A stretch of DNA of 64,000 bases, taken from positions 13,842,081 through 13,906,080 of the forward strand of contig NC_059405.1 in the NCBI RefSeq assembly GCF_905220565.1, read 5' to 3'. Below the pieces are notes generated by a model, which saw only the letters and a program-made list of their open reading frames with translations, did no database searches and was not told the DNA's origin. This document shows, piece after piece, positions 53,696 through 64,000 of the stretch (position 1 is the stretch's first letter; each line of letters opens with the position of its first letter). This DNA is from Melitaea cinxia (Eukaryota; Arthropoda; Insecta; Lepidoptera; Nymphalidae). Position numbers and translations under genes: made by a program.

Positions 53696-54047
53696 AACGT
53701 TTTTCTTCGTCTTGTACCGATATTTTTTTTTTATTTTCTTTCATACAAATCATGTCCTAATTAATTAAATTATAAATTTGTATATATTATATAATAAAAA
53801 TTTATAATTTAATTATATATATATTATATTTATTATAATTATAAATTTAATTAATAATTTTGTTTAGTCCGGAAAACGTTTTTCCTCGTCTTGTACCGAT
53901 ATATTTTTTTTTTCTTTCATACAAATCGTGTCCTAATTAATTAAATTATAAATTTTTATATATTATATTATAAAAATTTATAATTTAATTATATATATAT
54001 ATATTATATTTATTATAATTATAAATTTAATTAATAATTTTTTTTTG
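53696..54047. repeat. 179-bp tandem duplication with internal inverted repeats
   Basis: Two units start TAGTCCGGAAAACGTTTTTC at 53696 and 53875. Each contains GTCTTGTACCGATAT, a T run, TTTCATACAAATC and TGTCCTAATTAATTAAATTA, followed by self-complementary AAATTTATAATTTAATTA-type sequence. The units differ by a few bases and T-run length. Confidence 0.8.
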
Positions 54048-54175
54048 ACCCAGTGGAAATCCCTAACGGATGCCCACGGCCCGGGGGAGCCGCGGGTTAT
54101 GTCCGATTCGCACGAACTAAAACCCTTGGGGTGTTCCTCCGCTCGCCTGGGGCGAAACCACGGGGACGCTGATCA
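54048..54175. repeat. GC-rich unassigned repeat
   Basis: GACCCAGTGGAAATCCCTAA, CGGCCCGGGGGAGCCGCGGG, GTGTTCCTCCGCTCGCCTGG and GGCGAAACCACGGGGACGCT are abruptly GC-rich next to the tandem duplication. A short frame here (TDAHGPGEPRVMSDSHELKP) has no family I can name. It is probably part of a LINE. Confidence 0.4.
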
Positions 54176-54917
54176 CTTCCATGATATGCTAACAATAACG
54201 AATACAACAAAACACAAGTATCCAGTTTGGTGCAGTAGTTTAAAATTTACACACACAGGTTTACATATAATTGGCAATATTTATACATTACAGCGAATTA
54301 TTCTTATTTATACAGATTAAAAATAATATTACATTTATCGCTTAATACTTGTTATTTGATAAACCATATGTTGAGATGCCTTCATTATCTATACCCTGTA
54401 ACAAAGAAATATAAGGGCGATCACACCCGCAAAAAACGATAATACTATCGGGAAAGGAGGAAATGCTTTTGTTACTATATTTGTGAAAGCCTTTTTAGCG
54501 TAGTGTATTAATATGTGTGCCATACAGTGTTAATCTTATGCTTTGATATGAGAAAAATAATTATTTTTTGTAAGATGAATCAAGGACTTTCTATACGTGT
54601 TTCTATGTACGGGTGTGTCCTAGTAATAATATACTCATATCTACGTTTGCGTGTGTGTGTCCTAGTAATAATACACTGCTGCGTTTCAGTTTTTACGATT
54701 GATCTGAATATTTAGAAATGAACTTATTACTTGTGAATACAATGTTCTGAATCAAAAATTCCAGATACACACAAACATCCATTATATACGGGTATCCATT
54801 ATAGACAGGTAATTAGGATGAGTATCCCAATTACCTGTCCGGTAATAGTTCTTTAAAACACATAGAAGTGTTTAATTTAATAACATTATACCTCTAAAAT
54901 TCAGAAAGTTCACTTTT
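54176..54917. other. AT-rich sequence with a shared motif
   Basis: The motif TTTGGTGCAGTAGTTTAAAA near 54227 recurs at 864 and 63521. Two copies of TGTGTCCTAGTAATAATA lie near 54613 and 54655. Confidence 0.4.
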
Positions 54918-55528
54918 AATCGACTTCCAAAAAAAGGAAGAGGTTCTCAATTCGACTGTATTTTTTTTTTTAAATGTATGTTCCATCAGAACTTTTGACC
55001 GTGTGGACCGATTTCGACATTTTTTTTTTAATCGAAAGGTGGTGTGTGTCAATTGGTCCCATTTAAATTTATTTGAGATCTAACAACTACTTTTCGAGTT
55101 ATATCTAATAATGCGTTTTTACTTGACGCTTTTTTCGTCGACCTACGTTGTATTATACCGCATAACTTTCTACTGGATATACCGATTTTGATAATTCTTT
55201 TTTGTTGGAAAGGAGATATCCCAAGCTTAATACCATGATAAGGAAACCAGGATCTGATGATGGGATCCCAGAGAAATCGAGGGGACTTCTTGTAAATCCG
55301 CAATAACTTTTTACTGGGTGTACCGATTTTAATAATTTTTAATTTAATCGAAAGCTGATGTTTGTCACGTGGTTACATTTAAATTTTACCGAGATCTGAT
55401 TACAACTTTTGGAGTAATCTTTGATAATGCGTATTTACTTGACTATTTTTTCGTCTACCTACGTTGTATTACTTGTCGATATAATTGAAGTCGGTTTTTC
55501 TTCGGTTGCCTGCAAACACAATTATTTA
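54918..55528 (+). mobile_element. Family A element, complete A-C-B copy
   Basis: Starts AATCGACTTCCAAAAAAAGG and ends ATTGAAGTCGGTTTTTCTTC with a hairpin, GTTGC-CT-GCAAAC (about 55505-55517), and ACACAATTATT. It shows modules A, C and B in order and is the best plus-strand reference copy with both ends. Confidence 0.8.
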
Positions 55529-55558
55529 TATACATAAAAATTTAGAAGAAACTATTAA

Positions 55559-55871
55559 TCTAATATATAAAATTCTCGTGTCGCGGTGTTTGTAGTTAAA
55601 CTCCTCCGAAACGGCTTTATCGATTCTCATGAAATTTTGTGTGCAAATTGGGTAGATCTGAGAATCGAACAACATCTATTTTTCATCCCCCTAAATGTTA
55701 AGGGTAGTCCACCCCTATTTCTTTTTAATTTTTAGATAAATTATTTATTTTGTATTTTATTATGATTTGGCGTTGAAAAATACATACAACCATAAATTTT
55801 CAGCCTCCTACCACCAACCTCTATTTTTAAATAGCGTTTAGCGGTAAGACAACGTTTGCCGAGCCAGCTAG
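55559..55871 (+). mobile_element. Non-autonomous Helitron (same family as 50437)
   Basis: Starts TCTAATATATAAAATTCTCG after A and ends TGCCGAGCCAGCTAG before T. Its first 150 bp are nearly identical to the copy at 50437; the middle differs by a segment with CTCCTACCACCAACCTC. Confidence 0.85.
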
Positions 55872-56703
55872 TATGAAATATAAAAGAATAACGCCGAATA
55901 TTCCTAAAAAAAAATAGTTATTTAAAAATTCCATCAAAACAAAACGTTCCGTGTGAGCGGTTTTAATTATAATTTACGTAAAAACGTTATAAAAACGTGC
56001 CGAAATAGCGGTACATGGGAACAAAATTGAAGATAATTATAAAAAAAGTTGAGATAGCAGAAATACTTATATTGCAATTTGCGAATTTAGCTCTTTTAAA
56101 TGTTTAACGTTTCAGAGCGGATTCTTAAATTTAATATTTAACAAGAAAATGTATAAAAATATTCTTCTTTGTTTTACGTTGTTTGATAACTGCGCAGCTG
56201 ATTTCAACTGCGGAAATTTAATGAATGCATTCCTGGATATTATGTATAGTTTTCTATCTTATATCACATGACAATAGTTTTGACTTAGCTGTAAACCATT
56301 ATGGATAAATGGTGAACTCTATTACTTCCGATAATCCTTTTTTGTGTATGAAGTAAACGTTCTGTTTTTGCTTTGAAAAATTTTATTCAAGATAATCTTA
56401 TCTTTTTGTAACGAATAAATAATAATAATTTAAATTATTCAGCTTACCATCAAATATCTGCATACTTTGATGATTGTTATAGGTCATGTTTCGCATAGAT
56501 TATATTAATATTAAATTTAAATTTGATGCCTATCTTCTCTGTTATACTTAATGTATTTTAGTGCCCATTCGAGTTGCAAAAGAATCTGTCCCCGGAGTCG
56601 GCGAGCTGATGGGTTGTGAACACGTAATATGCCATGCTACAAATACATTAAACATCGACAGCATACAGAAGTATGCAGTTTTTTAATTTTTCAATATCTT
56701 TCA
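55872..56703. other. AT-rich sequence, no gene seen
   Basis: I see nothing that I can support. Confidence 0.4.
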
Positions 56704-56955
56704 ACTGAGGTAGGGCAAAGCACTGACTGGGGTAGTATATCAATTTTACAGAAGATCATAGCTAAATAATACTGTTTTCAAGTAGTTTTGTGTTCCTGTT
56801 GGTGAGTAAGGTGACCAGAGCTCTTGGGGATTGGATATAGGGTCGGCAACGCGCTTGCGATGCTTTTGGTGTTGCAGGCGTTTATAAGCTACGGTAATCT
56901 TTTATCATCAGGTGAGCCCTACTCTTGTTTGCCGACCTAGTGACAAAAAAAAATC
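56704..56955 (+). mobile_element. Family G element, internal deletion near 5' end
   Basis: CTGAGGTAGGGCAAAGCACT joins directly to GACTGGGGTAGTATATC, missing about 35 bp of the 5' region. The rest follows the family to GTTTGCCGACCTAGTGACAA and A-rich sequence. Confidence 0.75.
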
Positions 56956-57007
56956 TTGACAAAGTTATTTATACACAAGTCGATATTGTTTCTTATCGCT
57001 GTAAAGA

Positions 57008-57260
57008 ACAGCATGAAAAACCCTGATTCTGAGCAGAAATAAATCTGAAGCGGACTGACAGGGACCTCAACCTTATAGAAGATATAAGCTAAATAATACT
57101 GCTCTTAAATAGTGTGGATTTCCTGTAGTAAGTAGAGCTCCTGGAGAGGGGGGGGGGGGTGACGTGTTGGCAACGTGCTTGCGTTGCTCCTGGTCTTGCA
57201 GGTGTCAACAGATTATAACCGGTAACCATCATGTACGCTTGTTTGCCACTCTAGTATTAT
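57008..57260 (+). mobile_element. Family G element, older neighbouring copy
   Basis: CTCAACCTTATAGAAGATAT, AATACTGCTCTTAAATAGTG, AGAGCTCCTGGAGAG, a run of ten or more G residues, and CGTACGCTTGTTTGCC-like sequence. It is more diverged than its neighbour at 56704, which lies in the same orientation. Confidence 0.65.
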
Positions 57261-57270
57261 TTAATAAAAG

Positions 57271-57445
57271 AAAGTCTTCGGTGCGACAATGCCAGCCCTG
57301 CAGTCACTAACCCGCCTGGCGCTGGCGCCGCCGCCCAGCGTGGTGACTATGGGTAAAACACATGAGTTTACGCCATTTTTGGCGCCAAATTGTGGAGGCC
57401 TATGTCTAGTAGTGGACTGTATTAGGCTGAAATGATGATGATGAA
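57271..57445 (+). mobile_element. RTE-tailed short element (family R), 5'-truncated
   Basis: AGTCTTCGGTGCGACAATGC, GCCCAGCGTGGTGACTATGG, GGAGGCCTATGTCTAGTAGT and GGCTGAAATGATGATGATGA form the last 170 bp of the family. A small GGCGCTGGCGCCGCC insertion lies at about 57317. Confidence 0.75.
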
Positions 57446-58139
57446 AAGAACACAATTAAAACAAAAAAAATATTAATACACAATAATTATTTCAAACACA
57501 ATTTGAAAACATCCTAATTTGATGCCCACCCTTCTAATATTACTTGTATATGGCTTTATACAACTACTTAGTTACATATCCTATCAATTTTATAGGTGAC
57601 GCTAGGCGTCCTTTGCCGTTTCACCTGTACTCAATATTTATTGCTACTTTTTGGCTAAGTTCAATACATTAATAAATAAAGGCTTAATACTCAACAACCC
57701 TCAGCAGGATTTGCATCCTGTTTCTGTGATTCAAAACTCCAGACCGTGACCACACATTTGAAAAGAAAATTACTGTAACATATAAGAGGTGCGCTAAAAA
57801 ATTGCCGCTGATGCAGCATTTTACTGTTCTATTGCAATTACGATTATCCGCCGACCAAAAAATAGTTAAATTTAAGTAAGTTATATCCTTTTTACCATCT
57901 TATTCTCATGGTAAAATAATAATTTGCTCATTAGTATCGATGCTATATAAATAAAAATTAAACTAAATTGATATAATTGATAACAAATTTCAGCTCTCGA
58001 CTCAACTTGCGTAATATCTGATCCCATTAGAATATTGAAAAAAAAGGAACCAATTTGTTATATTATATCTCCAACTACATTCGCGTGAAAGAGTTACAAA
58101 CGCATTTTCATCATTACAAAATTTTATAGCTAGTCAGGT
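57446..58139. other. AT-rich sequence, no gene seen
   Basis: I see nothing that I can support. Confidence 0.4.
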
Positions 58140-58483
58140 CAGCCTGTTGCAGTTCACTGCTGGACTTAGGCCTCCCCAAATTTGCGCCAGATAGCCCGGT
58201 TTTCTGCAATTCTCATCCAGCCTACACTGGCAATCTTACGTAGAGCATCGGTCCAGCGGGCCGGAGGACGTCCGACACTGCGTTTGCTAAGACGCGGTCT
58301 TCCACTCCAAGACACGTCTGCTCCAACAGCCATTGGTCCTGTGACATAGATGACCAGCCCACGGCCACTTCAACTTACTAATTCTGTGGGCTATGTCGGT
58401 TACTTTCGTTCTCTCGCGGATAATCTCATTTCTAATCCTATCTTTGAGAGAAATCCCAAGCATAGCCCGTTCCATTGCACAAC
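58140..58483 (-). pseudogene. RTE LINE ORF2 C-terminal fragment
   Basis: Minus-strand translation: AMERAMLGISLKDRIRNEII, RERTKVTDIAHRISKLKWPW, AGHLCHRTNGCWSRRVLEWK, then after a frameshift a WTDALRKI-VGW.RIAENR region and a C-terminus like that at 16152. It has the same gene segment as the relic at 15760 but was 5'-truncated independently (near 58483). A Helitron lies 17 bp beyond that point. Confidence 0.8.
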
Positions 58484-58499
58484 AAATTTTATACATATA

Positions 58500-58910
58500 C
58501 TAGCTGACCCCGCAAATGTTGTTTTGCCATAACACAAAATTTCAAATATTTTTCTCAATTTGATCGCAGTACCAACTGTCGGGACAAACTGAAATTAAAA
58601 TAGAATAATATTTAATATTTGATGCTGCGATGGTAGCGCAGTCTACCGGATCCAATGTAAAACATTCCAAAATTAACAACTACTTATAAATGAAAAATTA
58701 GTTAAATAAACATATTCCAGTGGACCAAATTGTGAATCTAAACCATCCTCGAATCTCCTTGAACTCACACAAAAAAAAATCATCAAAATCCGTCCAGCCG
58801 TCTAGGAGGAGTTCAGTGACATAAACACGCACACAAGAAATATATTATATACATATATTGCAATATTAAATACACTAACAAACATATCATCCTACTAATA
58901 ATAGTATAGA
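58500..58910 (-). mobile_element. Non-autonomous Helitron
   Basis: Minus strand from TCTATACTATTATTAGTAGG (58910) to GCGGGGTCAGCTAG (58500), flanked by A and T. It contains TCCTCCTAGACGGCTGGACG, GATTTTGATGA and TTTACATTGGATCCGGTAGA. Confidence 0.8.
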
Positions 58911-61880
58911 TAAATTACTTATTTGTGCTACATGGCCTCGCATCAAACTTTAATTACTCAACTGAGATAGTTTTGAAGGAGATTATAACTTTACACGCAA
59001 TTATACGAGTATTTGACGAGTTCTATGTTACTTACGTATTAAATGATTCTACGCCTACAGTATGTAAAACAGGTTTTCAAGTAATAATAATAATAATAAT
59101 AAATATCTACACAATAAATAAATTTCAAGTGTCTTGAAACTTTAAATATTATGTTTCTGAATATAGAATTGACAGGTTTATTGACCTTAACGAAAATGGT
59201 TAAAGGTTCGATAATTATAAATCGGGGCAAATGTTTCATATCATACACAAATAACAGCGATCATAACTGACAGTAGATAAATTATCCGCTACTTCCCAGT
59301 AGACCAGCGTTGTGTATCAAACTGCGACCCTTCATATATATTGAGAGTTGAAGTTTGCCCTGCTATGGGAACTTTATCCAGATTCACTTTAATTTAAACA
59401 TATTTGTCAATATTTCTTCCATTTTGATTAAAATTCCAAATTGCAAGTTGTGCTACATGTCACATTATGACATAAAATACAAATACTTAGTATTTTATCA
59501 ATTCTTTTAATTTTTCCTTTTATTTTCGTTCTTTTAATTGTATTACAGGTGACTCAGGTGTCACAAATGCACGATGTGCTGTTTCAATTTGTTCAATTTT
59601 ATCTTGATAGTTTACTCTTGACAAAATACTTTGTATTTAGAAAGGAATGAAAGTCGATAACGATTATATGGTTGCCAAACAATTGACGATATTGTAATAA
59701 GGCAATATTCAAAAGGGTCAATCATGCAAATCATGTACGGTAACCGAAATCGTTTGGCTTACTGGTTGAATACAAAAGAAGCAGCCAAACCAACTTAACA
59801 GAAATCGATAATTATTGAGCAATCAGCAGATTTGCTACGTAATACGTCTACGATTGACATGTAACAATCAATAGCGTAATTATTTCAATTACTGCAATTT
59901 GATTAATTTTAGCAAATAAGCTCATATGTCTTATAATTAAGTCAAGCGAATGAGTACTCCAGTAAATCAACTGAAACATGTAGGTTAAGAATATTTTGTT
60001 GCTTTGTTTGTTGAATTATTTTATGTGATAAAAAATAAAGTATATTGAAATACCCCCATGCAACAATAATAAATTCTTAGCTAGAATTCTATTAAGAATA
60101 GTTTAACGTTTAGAAATACGGAGTGAAATAGTTTATTGTTGGAAAATAAAAGTTTCTATGGAGTGTCTTGGTGATTTTATTACCACTGACTCCAAATAAG
60201 AGAGGAATTCGATGGTAGCATATGAATGCTACCGTCAAATTCTTTTCACATTGTCACAGTGCATGAGCACATGATATTTTTTCGTGTCGTAAATTTGGCA
60301 TTAATAGTAGATTTAATTAAGAATTTATACAATTTAAAGTTATTTTTTCAATGGTAAGTAAAAATAAACATATCTTTTCACCTTAGGTTATGCTTTTTAA
60401 GTTAGTATCTTAATTTATTAATAATAAATTAAAATAATAGACATCAATTTATAATTTAAGGCGAAAATTCAGTCTTACGTAGCCGTCTTTTTTTTTAAAT
60501 AAATTATAAAAGAAAGTGTATTCAATGTGTAGTTCCGCCTCTTTTAAAAACAAGAAAACTAGAAAATTACTAATATACACATTAAAGCACAAGTCTTATT
60601 TTTTTTAATATGAATATAAAAACTTTAATAGCTTTTCGCATACTTTGGAATAGTTGGACGTTTCTAGTTAACTACGTCTCTTCTACGAGTCACAGCGTAC
60701 AGTTATTTTAGCCTGTAAATTGCTGTAGTGAGGTCTATAAGGGACACGATCCGATGCGAAGAAATGCAACATAATACTTTATAACGCGAGTAATATTTGC
60801 AGTGACATAAATTAATGCAACAACCCTGAATCTATAAAATAGCTTAGGATACGATAAGCTTAACATACCAGGTGGATAAGAACTTTAAAAAAAAAACACA
60901 AATTAAAGAAGCCGTAATATTATTCAGATTGATAAGCCTCGTTTTGATATACTGTACATGTACGATTAGGTAACGATGGAACTGACATGTATTTGTGTGT
61001 AAAAGTCCCTAAATGAAATTAAAAAAAAAAAAAAACAATAAACTAGATTAGCTTTTAGTTATAATTATGTATAAACATATTGTTATATATTTATGACTAT
61101 CTGGTATTTCTACATCATGTTATGAAGCTTTGTATTTTAGTATTAATTGCTCATGTAAATCTAAAAAAATCTTACATGAAACGAATTTGAATGTTGTAAA
61201 CGAACAATTTTTTTTTCATTCTTATTATTTTTTAACAGTAATAATATTCTTTATTTTGAGGATTTTTGGTACTTAAGACATATATTACATAGCTCGCCCC
61301 GAACCATTCAACTTTTATACAATGAAACGAAATGAAAATATTTATTTCGCCATAAGGTGATTACACACACTTAACGAACGTCAAAAATAATATTATAATA
61401 CATTCACCACAAATTAAAACTCAACAAAAATAAAAGTATGTTAATTAATTTTCATAGATATACTGCGACGCAAATGTCAGGATGTTGATCTAATGCAAAC
61501 GTTACATAAATCGTTATTATTTACATATTCTATATAATTATTATAAAAGTATATTAATATTTATTATTATAAAAGCCATGTTTCAATTCAAATTATAGAT
61601 AGCTTAAAATGTCGTTTATTTTCATTGATGGAGAAGCAATATTTTTACAAGTATTAATATTAGGCCTACGAATAAAGATACTATAATAAGTCTTGATATA
61701 CAAATTCATCTGGACTTAAAAATATAAATTTAGTATTAAATTTTTTAAACCTAACGTCGAATTAATTCCGAACCGCGCGGCGATAAGTTAGTAAGCTGTT
61801 TTTAATTATTCGAATATTATTTTAAGCCTGTAATAAAAAAATATTTTTTTTTAATTGAAATATAAGTATATAGTAATATG
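58911..61880. other. Long AT-rich stretch, no gene seen
   Basis: No supported gene or element was found in about 3 kb. A hairpin at 60205-60242 pairs GAATTCGATGGTAGCAT with ATGCTACCGTCAAATTC around a short loop. An AAT array lies at 59082-59102. Near 59285-59380 there is weak similarity to the tail of tRNA-SINE family 1. Confidence 0.45.
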
Positions 61881-61892
61881 TGTAACAATTTA

Positions 61893-62229
61893 TGCTGTAT
61901 ATGTGCTGTGTGGCTACGGCACTAAAGAATTTAGCCACCCCCTCTCTTCCCGTGGGTGTCGTAAGAGGCGACTAAGGGATAACAAGGTTCCACAACCACC
62001 TTGGAACTTAAGAAGCCGACCGATGGCGGGATAACCATCCAACTGCTGGCTTTGAAATATACAGGCCGAAGACGGGCAGCAGCGTCTTCGGTGCGACAAA
62101 GCCAGTACTGCGGTCACCAACCCGCCTGCCCAGCGTGGTGACTATGGGCAAAACACATGAGTTCACGTTATTTTTGGCGTAAACTTGTGGAGGCCTATGT
62201 CCAGCAGTGGACTGTATAGGCTGTAATGA
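61893..62229 (+). mobile_element. RTE-tailed short element (family R), full length with target duplication
   Basis: A 12-bp repeat, TGTAACAATTTA, flanks it at 61881-61892 and 62230-62241. The body starts near TATATGTGCTGTGTGGCTAC and is nearly identical to 15415-15748, with only a handful of differences, including the unusual TTATTTTTGGCGTAAACTTG. Open frames on its minus strand are by-products. Confidence 0.9.
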
Positions 62230-62241
62230 TGTAACAATTTA

Positions 62242-63321
62242 AATTATTTAGTTCTGTTCCCTATTATGAATAAAAGCTGCCACTTTAGGGGAATAGTAAA
62301 TAACTAAAAAGAAAAACAAATAACTGTAATTACAATCAATTTTCAAAGTCTGAGTAGAAAAGTAATTTCTAATAAATAATAAATCTTTAGAAAGTCAATG
62401 ACAATAACATATGTATCTACGAGTATATTAATATCATAAAGCTGAAGATGTTTTTTTATCAGCTAGATCAGCAAACGAGCCAAGGCTCAACTCATACATT
62501 AGTACGTTTTCCTCAAATCAACTCGCGTAAAACCATGTGACACAACTAGTTGTAAAATACATGTTTAATGAGAGATATATTGTTTCATGCAGAAATATAA
62601 ATATTAAGGAAATTGTTATAAAATCCATTAATTCTCACAGCCACTCTCGTAAGTGCCCATTAGCATAACTACCGGTTAAAGTATTATATTACGAAGCCTT
62701 TGTTGTTTATCGTACTAATTTTATATTAATATGATATAGAGCTAACAATAAAATATTCCCCTTTCATACAAAGATACGTAATCAAGGAAAGAAATTACTC
62801 ATATTTTTTTCTAATGTATAGTATAACCACTGTTTCCGCGAACATCGTACTACCATATTTTTTTGTGAACATATACTCGTATTACTTTCGTGATATCAAA
62901 CACAAAAAAAAAGAATTATCCAATTTCCTTTTACATGTGTTTAAGGGATTCATTTATGAATTAATAGAAAACATATCCATATATTATGTTTTTTAAACGC
63001 GGTAACTGTTTAAAGTTTTCGTTATAGAACAAATAATTCTTTTTAATTTGGAAATATACATATAATGTATATATACTTAAATGTACATACGCAAATACAG
63101 AATAGAAAAAAGATGAAGCAGAAAGCAAGACCACTGTCGATTTCGCTAACGAGGCAGTCATTTGACATTATTGCTAGATAGCTTGAAATTGTAATTATCA
63201 AAGCAAAACGTAATAAGCATTCGGTCAGGGCACTAGATTTTATTTACACTAGAGCTAGCCAGAACTTCATACCGCTTTTTTTCTAGAATAAACCTTTTTT
63301 AATTTTCTTTTTACTTTTATG
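62242..63321. other. AT-rich sequence with a family G fragment
   Basis: At 62452-62495, TTATCAGCTAGATCAGCAAA, CGAGCCAAGGCTCAACTC is a short minus-strand end of family G. The rest shows nothing. Confidence 0.4.
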
Positions 63322-63470
63322 CGTCTTCGGTGCGACAAAGTCAGCCCTGCGGTCACCAACCCGCCTGCGCAGCGTGGCGACAATGGGCAAAACACATGAG
63401 ATCGCGCCATTTTAGGCGCGAACTTGGAGAGGCCTATGTCCTGCAGTGGACTGCGATAGGCAGAAGTGTA
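63322..63470 (+). mobile_element. RTE-tailed short element (family R), 5'-truncated
   Basis: GCGTCTTCGGTGCGACAAAG, CAACCCGCCTGCGCAGCGTG, CATTTTAGGCGCGAACTTGG, AGAGGCCTATGTCCTGCAGT and GGACTGCGATAGGCAGAAG. It is closest of all copies to the RTE ORF2 end, since GCGCGAACTTGGAGAGGCCT is also the coding sequence for RELGEA. Confidence 0.75.
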
Positions 63471-64000
63471 ATTTTCTTTTATACGAAAACCATCTTGAAA
63501 ATAACAAACAAAAAATAACCAATTTGGTGCAGTCGTCGTAAAGTTATTTGCATACATACATTTTAACGATTCAATTTTCATTTACACAAACCATTATGTG
63601 TTTAAGTATTTACAAAATTACATATTTATTCTTGTACACATATTATTCTTTGCTCTAAAAACCGAAAATAATTTAAAATAGCCTTAGGTTAGAACGCACA
63701 AATCGTAACTGATGGCTACAATATGGAAAATACTGTGAGGAAATGTGTACCACGCTTCCTCATGGTATTCTCTAGAAAGAAGTTTCGAGAAATGTCCTGT
63801 CATCTCATGTCAATCTGTAGTCGAGCAACTTGGATAATCACATTTCTATAGTTTTTAGTTATATTCAGGCACCAAAACATATTATAATGATTAATTAAGC
63901 GAATCAACTTGTGACGCCCCACTTCTAGGCATATATCTTTCTCACGTTGCTTCACTGTGAGTAGTAAAAATTACTCAAGTGTCTTAAATCGTAACCGAGA
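63471..64000. other. AT-rich sequence with a worn SINE tail
   Basis: The motif TTTGGTGCAGTCGTCGTAAA lies near 63523. At 63905-63970, CGCCCCACTTCTAGGCATAT, ATCTTTCTCACGTTG and CACTGTGAGTAGTAA are a diverged minus-strand piece of tRNA-SINE family 1. Confidence 0.4.

Overview
The window looks like intergenic or intronic DNA from a lepidopteran, probably a butterfly. It is strongly AT-rich and I found no intact host gene, no functional tRNA or rRNA, and no bacterial-type gene organisation. The assignment rests on the repeat content: Helitrons with TC...CTAG|T ends, an RTE-type LINE whose ORF2 C-terminus is of the kind seen in butterflies, several tRNA-derived SINE families, and a high-copy element beginning GGTAGGGCACAGCAGG. 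Every open frame with recognisable protein similarity is a decayed transposase or reverse transcriptase. The other short open frames look like chance ORFs in AT-rich or microsatellite sequence.

Layout. 0-9 kb: a fold-back repeat, a Helitron abutting a dead Tc1/mariner-type transposase, and four copies of a modular element with AACCGACTTC/GAAGTCGGTT ends (called family A here). 9.9-11.5 kb: a complete hAT element with a perfect 8-bp target duplication, 15-bp terminal inverted repeats, arrays of a GTCTTG hexamer near both ends and a remnant of the hAT dimerisation domain. 15.1-16.5 kb: a three-level nest (Helitron, then RTE LINE, then an RTE-tailed short element) readable from two target-site duplications. 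18-29 kb: tRNA-derived SINEs, Helitrons and the high-copy GGTAGGGCAC element (family G). 29.4-31.1 kb: a 117-118 bp tandem array next to a perfect 177-bp inverted repeat. 36-41 kb: LINE tails, two family A copies, and a family G copy split by a LINE tail. 42.9-44.1 kb: a broken piggyBac-like transposase gene with a plausible intron. 45-64 kb: more SINEs, Helitrons, family A and family G copies, a perfect 23-bp-arm palindrome and a 179-bp tandem duplication, with long featureless AT-rich stretches between.

How the parts relate. The RTE LINE and the roughly 335-bp RTE-tailed short family share the same 3' end, which suggests that the LINE machinery mobilised the short element. The non-autonomous Helitrons and the small hAT and piggyBac relics carry no complete enzyme, so any mobility would have depended on copies elsewhere. 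I did not find a new host system. The observations most worth follow-up are the family A architecture (subterminal inverted repeats, a 3' hairpin with a changing two-base loop, internally repeated modules), the perfect inverted repeat beside the tandem array, and the hAT hexamer arrays. All family names and counts are by eye and were not computed.
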